64,000 nt of DNA from Arthrobacter sp. 24S4-2 (GTDB lineage Bacteria > Actinomycetota > Actinomycetes > Actinomycetales > Micrococcaceae), in NCBI RefSeq assembly GCF_005280255.1, contig NZ_CP040018.1, positions 5,270,001-5,334,000 on the forward strand, written 5' to 3'. This document shows positions 9,502-27,909 of the stretch, one piece after another. Both the position numbers and the translations under genes were made by a program. Within the stretch, counting starts at the first letter, position 1. Each line of letters starts with the position of its first letter. The notes beneath the pieces were generated by a model. That model was not told the DNA's origin, ran no database searches, and saw only the letters and a list, made by a program, of their open reading frames with translations.

Positions 9502-9509
9502 GCTCTCTC
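9502..9509. repeat. right target-site duplication of the IS256-type element
   Basis: GCTCTCTC, partner of 8137-8144. It also continues the interrupted 32-bp unit (GCTCTCTCACG). Confidence 0.7.
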
Positions 9510-9574
9510 ACGTGTTGTGTCCGGGGACGACGGCGGTGTGCGGGCGTGGGTGCCTCGCCGGCCCTTCGCGGAAG

Positions 9575-9777
9575 GAACGGAGCGTCCCGGGTTGCGGTTC
9601 AGGATCTGAGAGAGCGTCTTCCGAAAATTTGAAGGATGTGGGAGAGCGTTCGGGGTTTCGGTGCAGGATGTGGGAGAGCGTTCGGGGTTTCGGTGCAGGA
9701 TGTGGGAGAGCGTTCGGGGTTTCGGTGCGGGATGTGGGAGAGCGTTCGGGGTTTCGGTGCGGGATGTGGGAGGGGGT
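9575..9777 (+). repeat. 32-bp periodic repeat array, forward orientation
   Basis: Cores of the form TGNGAGAGCGT start at 9607, 9639, 9671, 9703 and 9735, each 32 bases apart. Degenerate cores lie at 9575 and 9767, in the same phase. From 9634 to 9761 four full 32-base units are nearly identical (GGATGTGGGAGAGCGTTCGG plus twelve more bases). The array lies between the IS element and the terminator of the first rRNA operon. The last degenerate unit is shared with the second operon copy. Confidence 0.9.
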
Positions 9778-9807
9778 GCCTGGGTGCGGGAGTGGTGGTT
9801 AACGTGG

Positions 9808-9841
9808 GAGAGCCCCGACCAGTTGCCTGGTTGGGGCTCTC
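9808..9841 (-). terminator. terminator of rRNA operon 1
   Basis: A long hairpin just after the 5S gene: GAGAGCCCCgACCA and TGGTtGGGGCTCTC pair around a six-base loop. There is no T tract. Confidence 0.8.
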
Positions 9842-9850
9842 GACCTAATG

Positions 9851-9972
9851 GTTGTCCGGCGGTGACCTACTCTCCCACACCCTCCCGGGTGCAGTACCAT
9901 CGGCGCTGTGGGTCTTAGCTTCCGGGTTCGGAATGGGACCGGGCGTTTCCCCCACGCTATGACCGCCGTAAC
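9851..9972 (-). rRNA. rrf: 5S ribosomal RNA (operon 1)
   Basis: Read leftward it begins GTTACGGCGGTCATAGCG and contains CCGAACCCGGAAGCTAAG, GATGGTACTGC and the closing GTAGGTCACCGCCGG, which are 5S landmarks. The ends pair with each other. Ends are estimated to within a few bases. Confidence 0.95.
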
Positions 9973-10202
9973 CCTTGTACCCGTTCCGCCCTGGCTTTGA
10001 CCGGGGTGGTGGGAAATCTGTGGTTACAACATGTTCCTGCCGGTTAAGGCAGGTGTGGTGTTGTTATTCAGTTATCGGTTTCCGTGCAACGTGCCCGTGG
10101 TGCGGGTTTGTTGGTTGGGAACCACATAGTGGACGCAAGCAGTCTTGTTTCTTTTTACCATTGTTGGTGTGAACCCCTTTTGAACGGGTTCACCAATGGT
10201 GT
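9973..10202 (-). other. 23S-5S spacer with pre-23S processing arm
   Basis: No tRNA or gene is seen. Positions 10119-10140 (GAACCACATAGTGGACGC...) are complementary in the transcript to 13484-13505 upstream of 23S (20 of 22 positions), forming the base of a long stem around 23S RNA. A short inverted repeat (CCATTGTTGGTG / CACCAATGG) lies at 10159-10199. T10092 is C20667 in the other copy. Confidence 0.7.
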
Positions 10203-15403
<5,201 letters not shown>

Positions 15404-15649
15404 GTAAAACAAAAACAGACACACCATGCGCCCCCGGGAAAACGGGATGCACACAATGCACAAAATTTGAAACCAGCTGTAAAAACCAGACCACACCACG
15501 GGGTGGCATAATCCAGTCAATTCAACCAATCCATATAAACAAATTGGTATCAACAAACTTGGCACACTATTGAGTTCTCAAACAACAGACACACCCGGCA
15601 CCACCACAACCAACAATTCGGTCGCGGATCGCTCCGGAGCAACTTCCCA
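15404..15649 (-). promoter_or_regulatory. rRNA leader with boxA-like antitermination site (operon 1)
   Basis: This is the transcribed leader between promoter and 16S. Read leftward, TTTGAGAACTCAATAGTGTG (15582 back to 15563) resembles the actinobacterial rrn boxA. It shares its TTTGAGAACT core with the second boxA-like site in the 16S-23S spacer. The leader is identical in both operons. Confidence 0.7.
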
Positions 15650-15678
15650 AACTTACCCGCTTTCGAGGAACTTTGCAA
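15650..15678 (-). promoter_or_regulatory. probable rRNA promoter (operon 1)
   Basis: On the minus strand a -35 TTGCAA (15678-15673) is 17 bases from a -10 TAAGTT (15655-15650). The second operon has TTGCTT, the same 17-base spacing and the same -10. The -35 side differs between copies except for the boxes and the flanking GCTGATTTGC. Confidence 0.6.
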
Positions 15679-15866
15679 ATCAGCGTTTCCGCCGATTTCC
15701 ATGTCCACAAGAGGTTCCCCACCCGGTTTCCGCACGCCATAAAAGCGCCGTTTTTCAGGCCATTCAGAAGGGGGTCGGTCGCTATCTTTCCGCATCAGCG
15801 GCGGCGACTCGAATTACTTTACACGGCCCGGGCACCCCACGCAAATGCACCCAATCGCCAAAGGCG

Positions 15867-15906
15867 TGGGCCGAAGATCCGCGGAATTCCGCGGATCTTC
15901 GGCCCA
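15867..15906 (-). terminator. perfect 40-bp palindrome after the beta-galactosidase gene
   Basis: A perfect palindrome with no loop, centred between 15886 and 15887 on GGAATTCC. It lies about 40 bases past the stop codon. It probably ends lacZ transcription ahead of the rRNA promoter that points the same way; a cruciform or protein site is also possible. It contains no T tract. Confidence 0.65.
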
Positions 15907-15944
15907 GTCAGCCGCTTCAGGGCGTCCCTGACGGCGGAGCGACC

Positions 15945-18900
15945 TTATGTGGACTGAGTCACATCGAATGCAACCGTGAAATCGGCCTCACGCGGCTCCA
16001 GGCGATAGCCGTCCAGGACCCCCGGGCCGCAGGCCGCAGTGCCGACGCCATGGAGCACGTGGTCGATGTAGACGTATGTGCGGCCATCCGGGACCAGCTC
16101 CGGCTGATGTGTGGCGGCGGCCAGGACTTCCTGGCTGTAGGGGCGCACGGTAAGTGCAAACGGTGCACCGCTTATGGCGAGCCGGCCGGCGTCGAGCTTC
16201 AAAGCTGCCGAGTACACGCCGGAACGGGCGCCCGATTCCTGGGGCCGGACATAATCCACGTCCATGTCCTGCAACGGCAGTTCGTACCAGCCCAGCTTGG
16301 TGCCCTGGCCTGTATCCGGGTAGCTGTGGTGCGGTCCCTGGCCAAACCACTCCACGGATCGGGTGGACGTGCCCATGATCATTTCAAACCCGATTCGAGC
16401 CCAGGTCACCGGCCACCCGGCGTTGGTCCACGACCCGTCGGGTTTGACCCTGGTCCGCAGGCTGACGCCGGTTCCATCGCTGGACCACGTGTACTCGGCA
16501 AGGACCCCGAACTGTTTCCCGGCAGGGGCTACCCGTGTCCGCACCACGAGTTCCTCTCCGCCGTCTGCCGAGGGGCGGGCAGCGATGCCGACCAGCCGCG
16601 CGTGCATCCGGTTGAGGCCCGCGTCCAACCACTGCTTCGCCGCGGGACGAGGATCCGGGCTCCCCCATTCCGCTCCGAGATCGTTGTCCGTGGGGGCGCG
16701 CCACAGCATGAGCCTGAGCCCTTCAACGGGGGTTTCGCCCAACCGCGCAAGTACACCTGTGGCACGGTCGAAGACCGCTGGCCCCAGGCGAAGAACATCA
16801 TCTTCCACCTCTACCCTGGCGGCGGCCACCACCGCGGGGACCGCTGACGCATTGGCGAACGCCTGGCCCCAAGCAAGTTCATGCCCTGCACCTGCCCACG
16901 CCGCGTCCTCCCGAAGTACGGCACTGACCGTGAGCACCACGGGGGCCTGGACAGATCGTTCCAGCAGGCCAGCCGGCAGCCGGACGTCGGCGGATTCATG
17001 CGGCGCGACGGGCGCAACGTCAACCCGGCCGCCGTCGACCGTCACGCCGTCGGCCTCCACCGTGTACCGGAACTCCAGCCCCGAAGTGTCAGCAAAATCG
17101 AAACGGTTGGTGAGCGAGAACCCGGTTCCATCCCCTGATACCTCGATGGACAGCGGCTCGATCACTTTCTTGAAATCCAAAAGGCCCGGGCGAGGGTTCC
17201 GGTGGGCGTCAACAAGTCCGTCGGTGACGAAGTTGCCGTCGTGGACTTCCTCGCCGAAATCGCCGCCGTAGACGAAGTATTCTTTCCCGTCCTCGCCGGT
17301 GCGGACAATGCCGTGCTCGAGCCACTCCCACACAAAGCCGCCCATCAGCCGGGGGTAGCGCTCGAAGAGCTCCTGGTATTCGGTCATGCCGCCCGGGCCG
17401 TTGCCCATGGCATGGACGTATTCGCACAGGACGAACGGCATTTCCCGCCGCCGTGAGTCGAGGCCCGCATCATCCAAGGGAGGCTCCACGCCCTGGCCGA
17501 TCAGCTCGGTCTCCGCCTGGCTGGCGTACATCCGGGAGTAGACATCGACGTACGCCGAGCTCCAGTCGCCCTCGTAGTGGATAGGCCTGGACGGGTCACG
17601 GAGCTTGGTCCAGCGGGACATCGCCGCAAGGTTCTCCCCCGTCCCCGCCTCGTTGCCCAGTGACCACATGATGACCGAGGCGTGGTTCTTGTCGCGTTCC
17701 ACCGTCCTGGACATCCGGTCCACAAGAGTGGGCTGCCACTGCGGATCGGCGCTGGGGTTCTGCAGCCAGCCGCCTTCTTCGAAACCGTGGGTTTCCAGAT
17801 CGCACTCGAGGACAACGTAGAAGCCCAGCTGGTCCGCCAGCGCCAGGAAATCCGGGTGGGGCGGATAGTGCGACGTCCGGATGGCGTTGATGTTGTGCTG
17901 TTTCATGAGCCGCAGCTCGCTCTCCATGACCTCCCTCGGCACCACGCGGCCCAGCCTGGGATGGTGTTCGTGGCGGTTCACACCGCGGAGCAGGATCCGG
18001 CGCCCGTTGACCTTGAACTGGGCATCTTCGATGCTGACGGTGCGGAAGCCGAGCTGCACGGCGACCGTCTCCCCCGGCGTGCTGACGCTCGCCCCGTACA
18101 ACCGAGGCAGTTCCGCCGACCACGGGTCGATGCCCGGGAGCCGTTGCTCCGCCCCGGCCGGCAGCTCCAGTCCCAGTTCCGGGACGCGCACGACGGCGGC
18201 AATCGGCTCGCCTGCCCGGCTCACCTCGACGCGCAGGATCCCCTCCCCCGTGTGGTGGTCGAAGTCCGCATGGACAAAGACGTCGTCAATCCGCTCCGCC
18301 GGGCGCGCCTGCAGCGTGACGTCCCTGAAGATACCTGGCAGCCACCACATGTCCTGGTCCTCCACGTAGCTGGCGGCCGAGAACTGGGCGACTTGAACAG
18401 CGACGACGTTCCTGCCCGGTACCAGCACCCCGGTGACATCGAATTCGTGCGCGAGCCGGCTGCCGCGCGTGGTGCCCAGGAACGTGCCGTTTAGCCACAC
18501 CGTGCCGGCAGATTCGAGGCCGTCAAAACGGAGTAACGCGGACGGGAAATACTCCGGGCCCGCGGCAAACTCGAAGAAGAGGTCGCCGACAGGGTTGGCG
18601 TCCGGCGCGTGCGGCGGTTCCACAGCGAAGGGGAATTGAACGTTTGTGTACCAGGGTGTCCCGTGGCCGTGCATCGGCCAGCTGGACGGCACTGGGAGAT
18701 CGACGAAGTCCGGACGGTCCCCGCCCGATTGCCAGCCGTGCTCCGGTGCCCGACGGATCCCGGGGTGAAGCCTAAACTTCCACGTGCCGTTTAGGGATAG
18801 CCGGGGTGCGCTGCTTTCGAGGTAGGCACGCGCCGGCAGCGTGCCCTGCGGCGGTGCCAGGGACGCGAGCCCGGCAACCTGCTCAGCGGCCAGGTCAAGG

Positions 18901-18956
18901 GCGGATTCCGCTACGGCGACGGCGTCGTGTCCGGTGGTCGTGTGCTCAACTGACAT
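15945..18956 (-). CDS. lacZ: beta-galactosidase, glycoside hydrolase family 2
   Basis: 1003 residues, the length and domain order of LacZ: sugar-binding domain (LSLNGTWKFRLHP), immunoglobulin-like domain, TIM barrel with RGVNRHEHHPRLGR, then the C-terminal beta-gal small chain domain. The acid/base is Glu436 in SLGNEAGTGENLA and the nucleophile Glu512 in VLCEYVHAMGNGPGG; both are present. It hydrolyses terminal beta-galactosides; no signal peptide, so cytoplasmic. GAGGAAACGCC precedes the ATG. A LacI-type regulator is directly upstream on the same strand, and a palindromic operator lies between them. No transporter is nearby, so substrate uptake is encoded elsewhere. Confidence 0.95.
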   Translation of the reverse strand: MSVEHTTTGHDAVAVAESALDLAAEQVAGLASLAPPQGTLPARAYLESSAPRLSLNGTWKFRLHPGIRRAPEHGWQSGGDRPDFVDLPVPSSWPMHGHGTPWYTNVQFPFAVEPPHAPDANPVGDLFFEFAAGPEYFPSALLRFDGLESAGTVWLNGTFLGTTRGSRLAHEFDVTGVLVPGRNVVAVQVAQFSAASYVEDQDMWWLPGIFRDVTLQARPAERIDDVFVHADFDHHTGEGILRVEVSRAGEPIAAVVRVPELGLELPAGAEQRLPGIDPWSAELPRLYGASVSTPGETVAVQLGFRTVSIEDAQFKVNGRRILLRGVNRHEHHPRLGRVVPREVMESELRLMKQHNINAIRTSHYPPHPDFLALADQLGFYVVLECDLETHGFEEGGWLQNPSADPQWQPTLVDRMSRTVERDKNHASVIMWSLGNEAGTGENLAAMSRWTKLRDPSRPIHYEGDWSSAYVDVYSRMYASQAETELIGQGVEPPLDDAGLDSRRREMPFVLCEYVHAMGNGPGGMTEYQELFERYPRLMGGFVWEWLEHGIVRTGEDGKEYFVYGGDFGEEVHDGNFVTDGLVDAHRNPRPGLLDFKKVIEPLSIEVSGDGTGFSLTNRFDFADTSGLEFRYTVEADGVTVDGGRVDVAPVAPHESADVRLPAGLLERSVQAPVVLTVSAVLREDAAWAGAGHELAWGQAFANASAVPAVVAAARVEVEDDVLRLGPAVFDRATGVLARLGETPVEGLRLMLWRAPTDNDLGAEWGSPDPRPAAKQWLDAGLNRMHARLVGIAARPSADGGEELVVRTRVAPAGKQFGVLAEYTWSSDGTGVSLRTRVKPDGSWTNAGWPVTWARIGFEMIMGTSTRSVEWFGQGPHHSYPDTGQGTKLGWYELPLQDMDVDYVRPQESGARSGVYSAALKLDAGRLAISGAPFALTVRPYSQEVLAAATHQPELVPDGRTYVYIDHVLHGVGTAACGPGVLDGYRLEPREADFTVAFDVTQST

Positions 18957-19027
18957 GGCGTTTCCTCGGGTTGGGTTGTTCCGCTACCGGGGGCCGCGGA
19001 GTTGCGGATCAGCGGCATCCTAGTTTG

Positions 19028-19041
19028 CGTGAACGTTCACG
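19028..19041 (-). promoter_or_regulatory. LacI-type operator in front of lacZ
   Basis: CGTGAACGTTCACG is a perfect 14-bp palindrome with the central CG typical of LacI/GalR operators. It lies about 70 bases upstream of the lacZ start. A degenerate second site, ACGCGAACGTGCCA (19057-19070), is about 30 bases further upstream, which would allow binding of two dimers. Confidence 0.75.
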
Positions 19042-19152
19042 TTTCCCAACGATCCTACGCGAACGTGCCATTTTTGAACAGGGTGTCGACAGCTTGGAGA
19101 CGGCGGCGGCACCCAACCCGGCCGCGGCTGCCGGAAATGCCGGCGAAGCAGT

Positions 19153-20253
19153 TCAGGCCGAGCTTCGGAGGATCAGTTGATGCTGCAGCGTCAGCCGGGC
19201 ATCCTTCGAGCCGGGCGCGACGGCCCCCGTTAGGAGACCGTCAAGGAGTTCGACGGCGGCCCGGCCAACCTCCCGCAGGTCCAGCGCCAGAGTACTGAGC
19301 TCAGGTGTCAGGAGTTCGCCCAACGGGATGCCATCCATGCCAACGACCGCGCAGTCTTCGGGGACCCGGAGCCCTGCATCAGCTACAGCCTTGAGAACGC
19401 CGGCAGCCATTAGGTCATTGAAGACCAGGATCCCATCGGTCCCGGGCCGCTCCTGCAGCAAGGCAGTCGCAGCCGCCCTCGCTGCGTCGGCCGTTTCCTC
19501 TGCTGCGAACAGTGACCACGATGCCCCGGTCTGGTCCAGTCGCCCGGCTACGGCCCGGCCGCGGACCGTGATCGACCCTCTGACGCCATCCGGCGATGGG
19601 GCGGGGTCCCGCTCGTCGGCACTCCCCTGCCGGACTGGGTTTTCCGGTGCCGGCCCGGGCGCCCTTCGACGGTAGTCGCTGGCGTCCAGATAGGCGATGT
19701 TGCGCCGGTTCGCGTTCCACAGATGATCCACGGCCAGCCTCGCCGCGTGGGCGTAGTCAAAGTTGATGCTGCCTGCCGCACCTCCCGGAGTCTCGTCCAG
19801 GACTATCAGCGGCCGCCGGCCCAGCGCGGCTTGGGCCTGATCGGCGTACCCGCCCAGGTATCCGATAATGGCGTCAACTTGGGGCGCCAGATGGTCCACC
19901 GCATCGAGCCCCGTCCGGCCGCCGTGGCCATAGTCGTCAACAACGACATGCCAACCCCGCTGCGTGGCCAGTTCCACCACGCTCGAAGCAAATGCTGGGA
20001 AATAAGGGTTTGTGAGATCGGGGATAGCAAGCCCTACCGAAGTCCTCGATCCCTGGACGAGGCCCTTTGCGAAGCGACTTGGTGTGTATCCAAGTTCCCG
20101 TGCAAGCTCCTGCACGCGTTCCCTGGTGGTTTCCTTGATCCCTGGCATGCCGTTCATGGCGCGTGTGACTGTTTGGCGTGAGACCCCTGCGGCGGCCGCT
20201 ACGTCGAGGATTGTTGCCGGCTTGGCCGGGCGTCCGGAGGATGTGGGGCTCAT
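19153..20253 (-). CDS. LacI-family transcriptional regulator
   Basis: 366 residues. The helix-turn-helix is ATILDVAAAAGVSRQTVTRA (about residues 13-32), followed by the hinge and a periplasmic-binding-like sugar-sensing domain (GLAIPDLTNPYFPAF, DGILVFNDLMAAGVLKAV, VVGMDGIPLGELLTPELST). It is 20-30 residues longer than most members because of a proline/arginine-rich stretch around residues 192-230 (RRRAPGPAPENPVRQGSADE) in the middle of the sensor domain, probably a surface loop. It likely represses lacZ through the palindrome at 19028. No good ribosome site precedes the ATG, and a 32-bp repeat array lies just upstream. Confidence 0.92.
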   Translation of the reverse strand: MSPTSSGRPAKPATILDVAAAAGVSRQTVTRAMNGMPGIKETTRERVQELARELGYTPSRFAKGLVQGSRTSVGLAIPDLTNPYFPAFASSVVELATQRGWHVVVDDYGHGGRTGLDAVDHLAPQVDAIIGYLGGYADQAQAALGRRPLIVLDETPGGAAGSINFDYAHAARLAVDHLWNANRRNIAYLDASDYRRRAPGPAPENPVRQGSADERDPAPSPDGVRGSITVRGRAVAGRLDQTGASWSLFAAEETADAARAAATALLQERPGTDGILVFNDLMAAGVLKAVADAGLRVPEDCAVVGMDGIPLGELLTPELSTLALDLREVGRAAVELLDGLLTGAVAPGSKDARLTLQHQLILRSSA

Positions 20254-20277
20254 GGAGAGTAAGTCTAGAGGTGACGC

Positions 20278-20370
20278 TGGGAGAAGGCTGCCCGAAAGGC
20301 TGCGGGATGTGGGAGAGGGTTGCCTGGAGGGCTGCGGGATGTGGGAGGGGGTGCCTGGGTGCGGGAGTGG
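20278..20370 (+). repeat. 32-bp periodic repeat array, degenerate
   Basis: Cores TGGGAGAAGGC, TGGGAGAGGGT and TGGGAGGGGGT start at 20278, 20310 and 20342, exactly 32 bases apart. They are more diverged from TGNGAGAGCGT than the other arrays. The array sits between the LacI-type gene and the terminator of rRNA operon 2. Confidence 0.75.
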
Positions 20371-20382
20371 TGGTTAACGTGG

Positions 20383-20416
20383 GAGAGCCCCGACCAGTTG
20401 CCTGGTTGGGGCTCTC
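20383..20416 (-). terminator. terminator of rRNA operon 2
   Basis: Identical to the hairpin at 9808-9841, directly after the 5S gene. Confidence 0.8.
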
Positions 20417-20425
20417 GACCTAATG

Positions 20426-20547
20426 GTTGTCCGGCGGTGACCTACTCTCCCACACCCTCCCGGGTGCAGTACCATCGGCGCTGTGGGTCTTAGCTTCCGG
20501 GTTCGGAATGGGACCGGGCGTTTCCCCCACGCTATGACCGCCGTAAC
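20426..20547 (-). rRNA. rrf: 5S ribosomal RNA (operon 2)
   Basis: Identical in sequence to the copy at 9851-9972. Confidence 0.95.
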
Positions 20548-20777
20548 CCTTGTACCCGTTCCGCCCTGGCTTTGACCGGGGTGGTGGGAAATCTGTGGTT
20601 ACAACATGTTCCTGCCGGTTAAGGCAGGTGTGGTGTTGTTATTCAGTTATCGGTTTCCGTGCAACGCGCCCGTGGTGCGGGTTTGTTGGTTGGGAACCAC
20701 ATAGTGGACGCAAGCAGTCTTGTTTCTTTTTACCATTGTTGGTGTGAACCCCTTTTGAACGGGTTCACCAATGGTGT

Positions 20778-25980
<5,203 letters not shown>

Positions 25981-26226
25981 GTAAAACAAAAACAGACACA
26001 CCATGCGCCCCCGGGAAAACGGGATGCACACAATGCACAAAATTTGAAACCAGCTGTAAAAACCAGACCACACCACGGGGTGGCATAATCCAGTCAATTC
26101 AACCAATCCATATAAACAAATTGGTATCAACAAACTTGGCACACTATTGAGTTCTCAAACAACAGACACACCCGGCACCACCACAACCAACAATTCGGTC
26201 GCGGATCGCTCCGGAGCAACTTCCCA
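25981..26226 (-). promoter_or_regulatory. rRNA leader with boxA-like site (operon 2)
   Basis: Identical to the operon 1 leader; the boxA-like element is at 26159 back to 26140. Confidence 0.7.
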
Positions 26227-26255
26227 AACTTACCCGAACTCAAGACTCAAAGCAA
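26227..26255 (-). promoter_or_regulatory. probable rRNA promoter (operon 2)
   Basis: -35 TTGCTT (26255-26250), 17-base spacer, -10 TAAGTT (26232-26227). The boxes and spacing match operon 1 although the spacer sequence differs, which supports the assignment. Confidence 0.6.
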
Positions 26256-26638
26256 ATCAGCGTTTCCGCGACCCACCCGTCATCGAGACCAGCCCCGCCT
26301 TCACACAGCACGCCAAGTGGCGAACCGTTTTTCAGGCTGTTTAGAAGGGGATTGGCCGCCTTCGGTAACCAGCTTCTCGCCGGCCCCCTCTCGGCGACTT
26401 AGAAAACAATACACCCACTTTGCCCCCACCGCAAACCCTCCCCCGTATCGGCACCAATCCCCGCCAATCCGGGGCGAAACGGGCCCCGGAGGCGCCCTCC
26501 CGGGCGCCGGCGTCGTTCTTGGTGTCTGTGTGGTGCGTCACCACGGACAACCCTCTGCAGATGCCGCCTGCATGAACCGGATATCGATGGCATCTCCGGA
26601 GCGCCTGCCCGGCAGGGCTAACTCGGGTTAAACGCAAG
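26256..26638 (-). other. upstream region of rRNA operon 2
   Basis: No gene is supported. Read leftward, a CCTGAAAAACGG block (around 26325-26338) is also present upstream of operon 1 (around 15750-15763), so both operons share an upstream element despite otherwise different sequence. Confidence 0.5.
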
Positions 26639-26670
26639 AAGGGCCGGCAACCCTGAGGTTGCCGGCCCTT
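26639..26670 (-). terminator. terminator of the rpmB-rpmG-rpsN operon
   Basis: Perfect 14-bp arms, 26639-26652 and 26657-26670 (AAGGGCCGGCAACC and its complement), around the loop CTGA. It is followed on the minus strand by TTCTTGCG and lies about 45 bases after the rpsN stop. Confidence 0.85.
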
Positions 26671-26716
26671 CCTAGACCACTGGAATCAGCAGTGCTGACT
26701 TAGCAGCAGCTCTGAA

Positions 26717-27022
26717 TTACCAGGAAGACTTGGTGATGCCCGGGAGCTCACCGCGGTGAGCCATGTCGCGGAAGCGAACACGGGAGATACCGAACTTCTG
26801 GAAGGTACCGCGAGGGCGGCCATCGATGATGTCGCGGTTACGCAGACGTACCGGTGAGGCGTTGCGGGGCAGCTTCTGCAGGCCGAGGCGTGCAGCTTCG
26901 CGTGCCTCGTCGGTCGACGCGGGGTCAACCAGGGCCTTCTTCAGTTCGAGGCGCTTTGCAGCATAACGCTCGACGATGACTTTACGCTGTTCGTTCTTAG
27001 CGATCATTGACTTCTTAGCCAT
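26717..27022 (-). CDS. rpsN: 30S ribosomal protein S14, zinc-independent type
   Basis: 101 residues, the long form of S14 without the CxxC pairs of the short zinc-binding form. Family signatures are KNEQRKVIVERYAAKR, LPRNASPVRLRNRDIIDGRPRG and the end FGISRVRFRDMAHRGELPGI. It sits in the 30S head. It follows rpmG by four bases, third in an rpmB-rpmG-rpsN operon. In actinobacteria this paralogue set is usually repressed by Zur and replaces zinc-containing versions when zinc is scarce. Confidence 0.95.
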   Translation of the reverse strand: MAKKSMIAKNEQRKVIVERYAAKRLELKKALVDPASTDEAREAARLGLQKLPRNASPVRLRNRDIIDGRPRGTFQKFGISRVRFRDMAHRGELPGITKSSW

Positions 27023-27026
27023 GTGT

Positions 27027-27194
27027 TTAGCGCTCCTCTCGGAATTCGACGTGCTTGCGGATGCGGGGGTCGTACTTCTTCAGAACCATACGGTCCGGGT
27101 CGTTACGACGGTTCTTGCGCGTCACGTAGGTGTAACCCGTGCCCGCGGTCGACTTGAGCTTGATGATCGGACGTACGTCCTTATCCTTAGCCAT
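27027..27194 (-). CDS. rpmG: 50S ribosomal protein L33, zinc-independent type
   Basis: 55 residues: MAKDKDVRPIIKLKSTAG, then TYVTRKNRRNDPDRMVLKKY and the end RKHVEFREER. There are no cysteines, so it cannot bind zinc as the CxxC form does. The start ATG overlaps the rpmB TAA by one base (TAATG), indicating coupled translation. Confidence 0.95.
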   Translation of the reverse strand: MAKDKDVRPIIKLKSTAGTGYTYVTRKNRRNDPDRMVLKKYDPRIRKHVEFREER

Positions 27195-27430
27195 TAGAGC
27201 TTCACTCCTCGTGCCAGGATGGCGGCTACGACAACGTCGATGCCACGCACGTCGATGGTCTTGATGCCACGTGCAGAGACCTGCAGGGTGACGTTACGGC
27301 GCAGGGACGGAACCCAGTAGCGCTTCTTCTGGATGTTCGGGTCGAACCGACGCTTGTTGCGTCGGTGCGAGTGCGAAATGCTGTGTCCAAAGCCCGGCTC
27401 GGCTCCGGTCACCTGGCAGTGTGCTGCCAT
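27194..27430 (-). CDS. rpmB: 50S ribosomal protein L28, zinc-independent type
   Basis: 78 residues: MAAHCQVTGAEPGFGHSISH, RRFDPNIQKKRYWVPS, RNVTLQVSARGIKTIDVRGI. There is only one cysteine, so the four-cysteine zinc site is absent. I start at the ATG at 27430 because GAGGAG is seven bases before it and family members begin at this point. It is the first gene of the three-gene operon. Confidence 0.95.
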   Translation of the reverse strand: MAAHCQVTGAEPGFGHSISHSHRRNKRRFDPNIQKKRYWVPSLRRNVTLQVSARGIKTIDVRGIDVVVAAILARGVKL

Positions 27431-27442
27431 GACGACTCTCCT

Positions 27443-27460
27443 CATGAAAATAAATGAAAC
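27443..27460 (-). promoter_or_regulatory. zur box: possible Zur operator in front of rpmB
   Basis: The AT-rich patch TGAAAATAAATGAAA, unusual in this GC-rich DNA, resembles the left half of the actinobacterial Zur box TGAAAATNATTTTCA, but the right half is poor. It lies next to the ribosome site, where a repressor would block initiation. The call rests mainly on the operon's identity. Confidence 0.35.
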
Positions 27461-27909
27461 GGTCCGCAGCGTTCCGCGTACCGTGCGACAGGCGGCGTCC
27501 GCATCCAGCGTTCACATGTCCGGTGTTCCGCAGGCGTGGACATCCGGCGAAAGCCGGCTGTTTTCCGCACTGCGGCGAAGATGATTAGCCACGAGTACCG
27601 GGCAGAGGAATCCACTGCGAAGTACCGGGATGCTGGGCGAATACAGGAGTGCACGCAACTTGAGCCCCTAACTACCGGCCTTTAGGACTGCCATCATTGA
27701 GGACAAATCCCGCCAACCGGAGCAATTGCACACGCTCCGCGCCACCTAGCGCCTACCAAGTCTACGAGCTTGACTAATTAAAGGCCAATCGGGTAGCCGT
27801 CATCGCGCCCGGCGGGTGTATAAGCCCGGCCGCCTCACCGTGCCGAAGTCATATCTGGGCCGCAGTAGTTTCACAGCAGAATGAAAGGCTTACGCCCGAC
27901 TCTTGAGTC
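27461..27909. other. divergent intergenic region rpmB / ferric-reductase-like gene
   Basis: About 450 bases without a convincing gene. It should carry promoters for both directions; an AT-rich stretch TTGACTAATTAAAGG at 27771-27785 is the best candidate, but I cannot place a full promoter pair. Confidence 0.4.

Noticed and set aside
9575..9777. CRISPR array (repeats at regular ~32-bp spacing)
   Set aside because: The 32 bases are the full period including the repeat; several units are identical throughout, there are no unique spacers of constant length, and no cas genes are nearby.
15570..16847. 425-codon rightward frame from the rRNA leader into lacZ
   Set aside because: It spans a promoter, a 40-bp palindrome and the lacZ 3' end; no plausible protein.
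27442..27654. 70-codon leftward frame upstream of rpmB
   Set aside because: No ribosome site, no recognisable motif, and it overlaps the rpmB control region.
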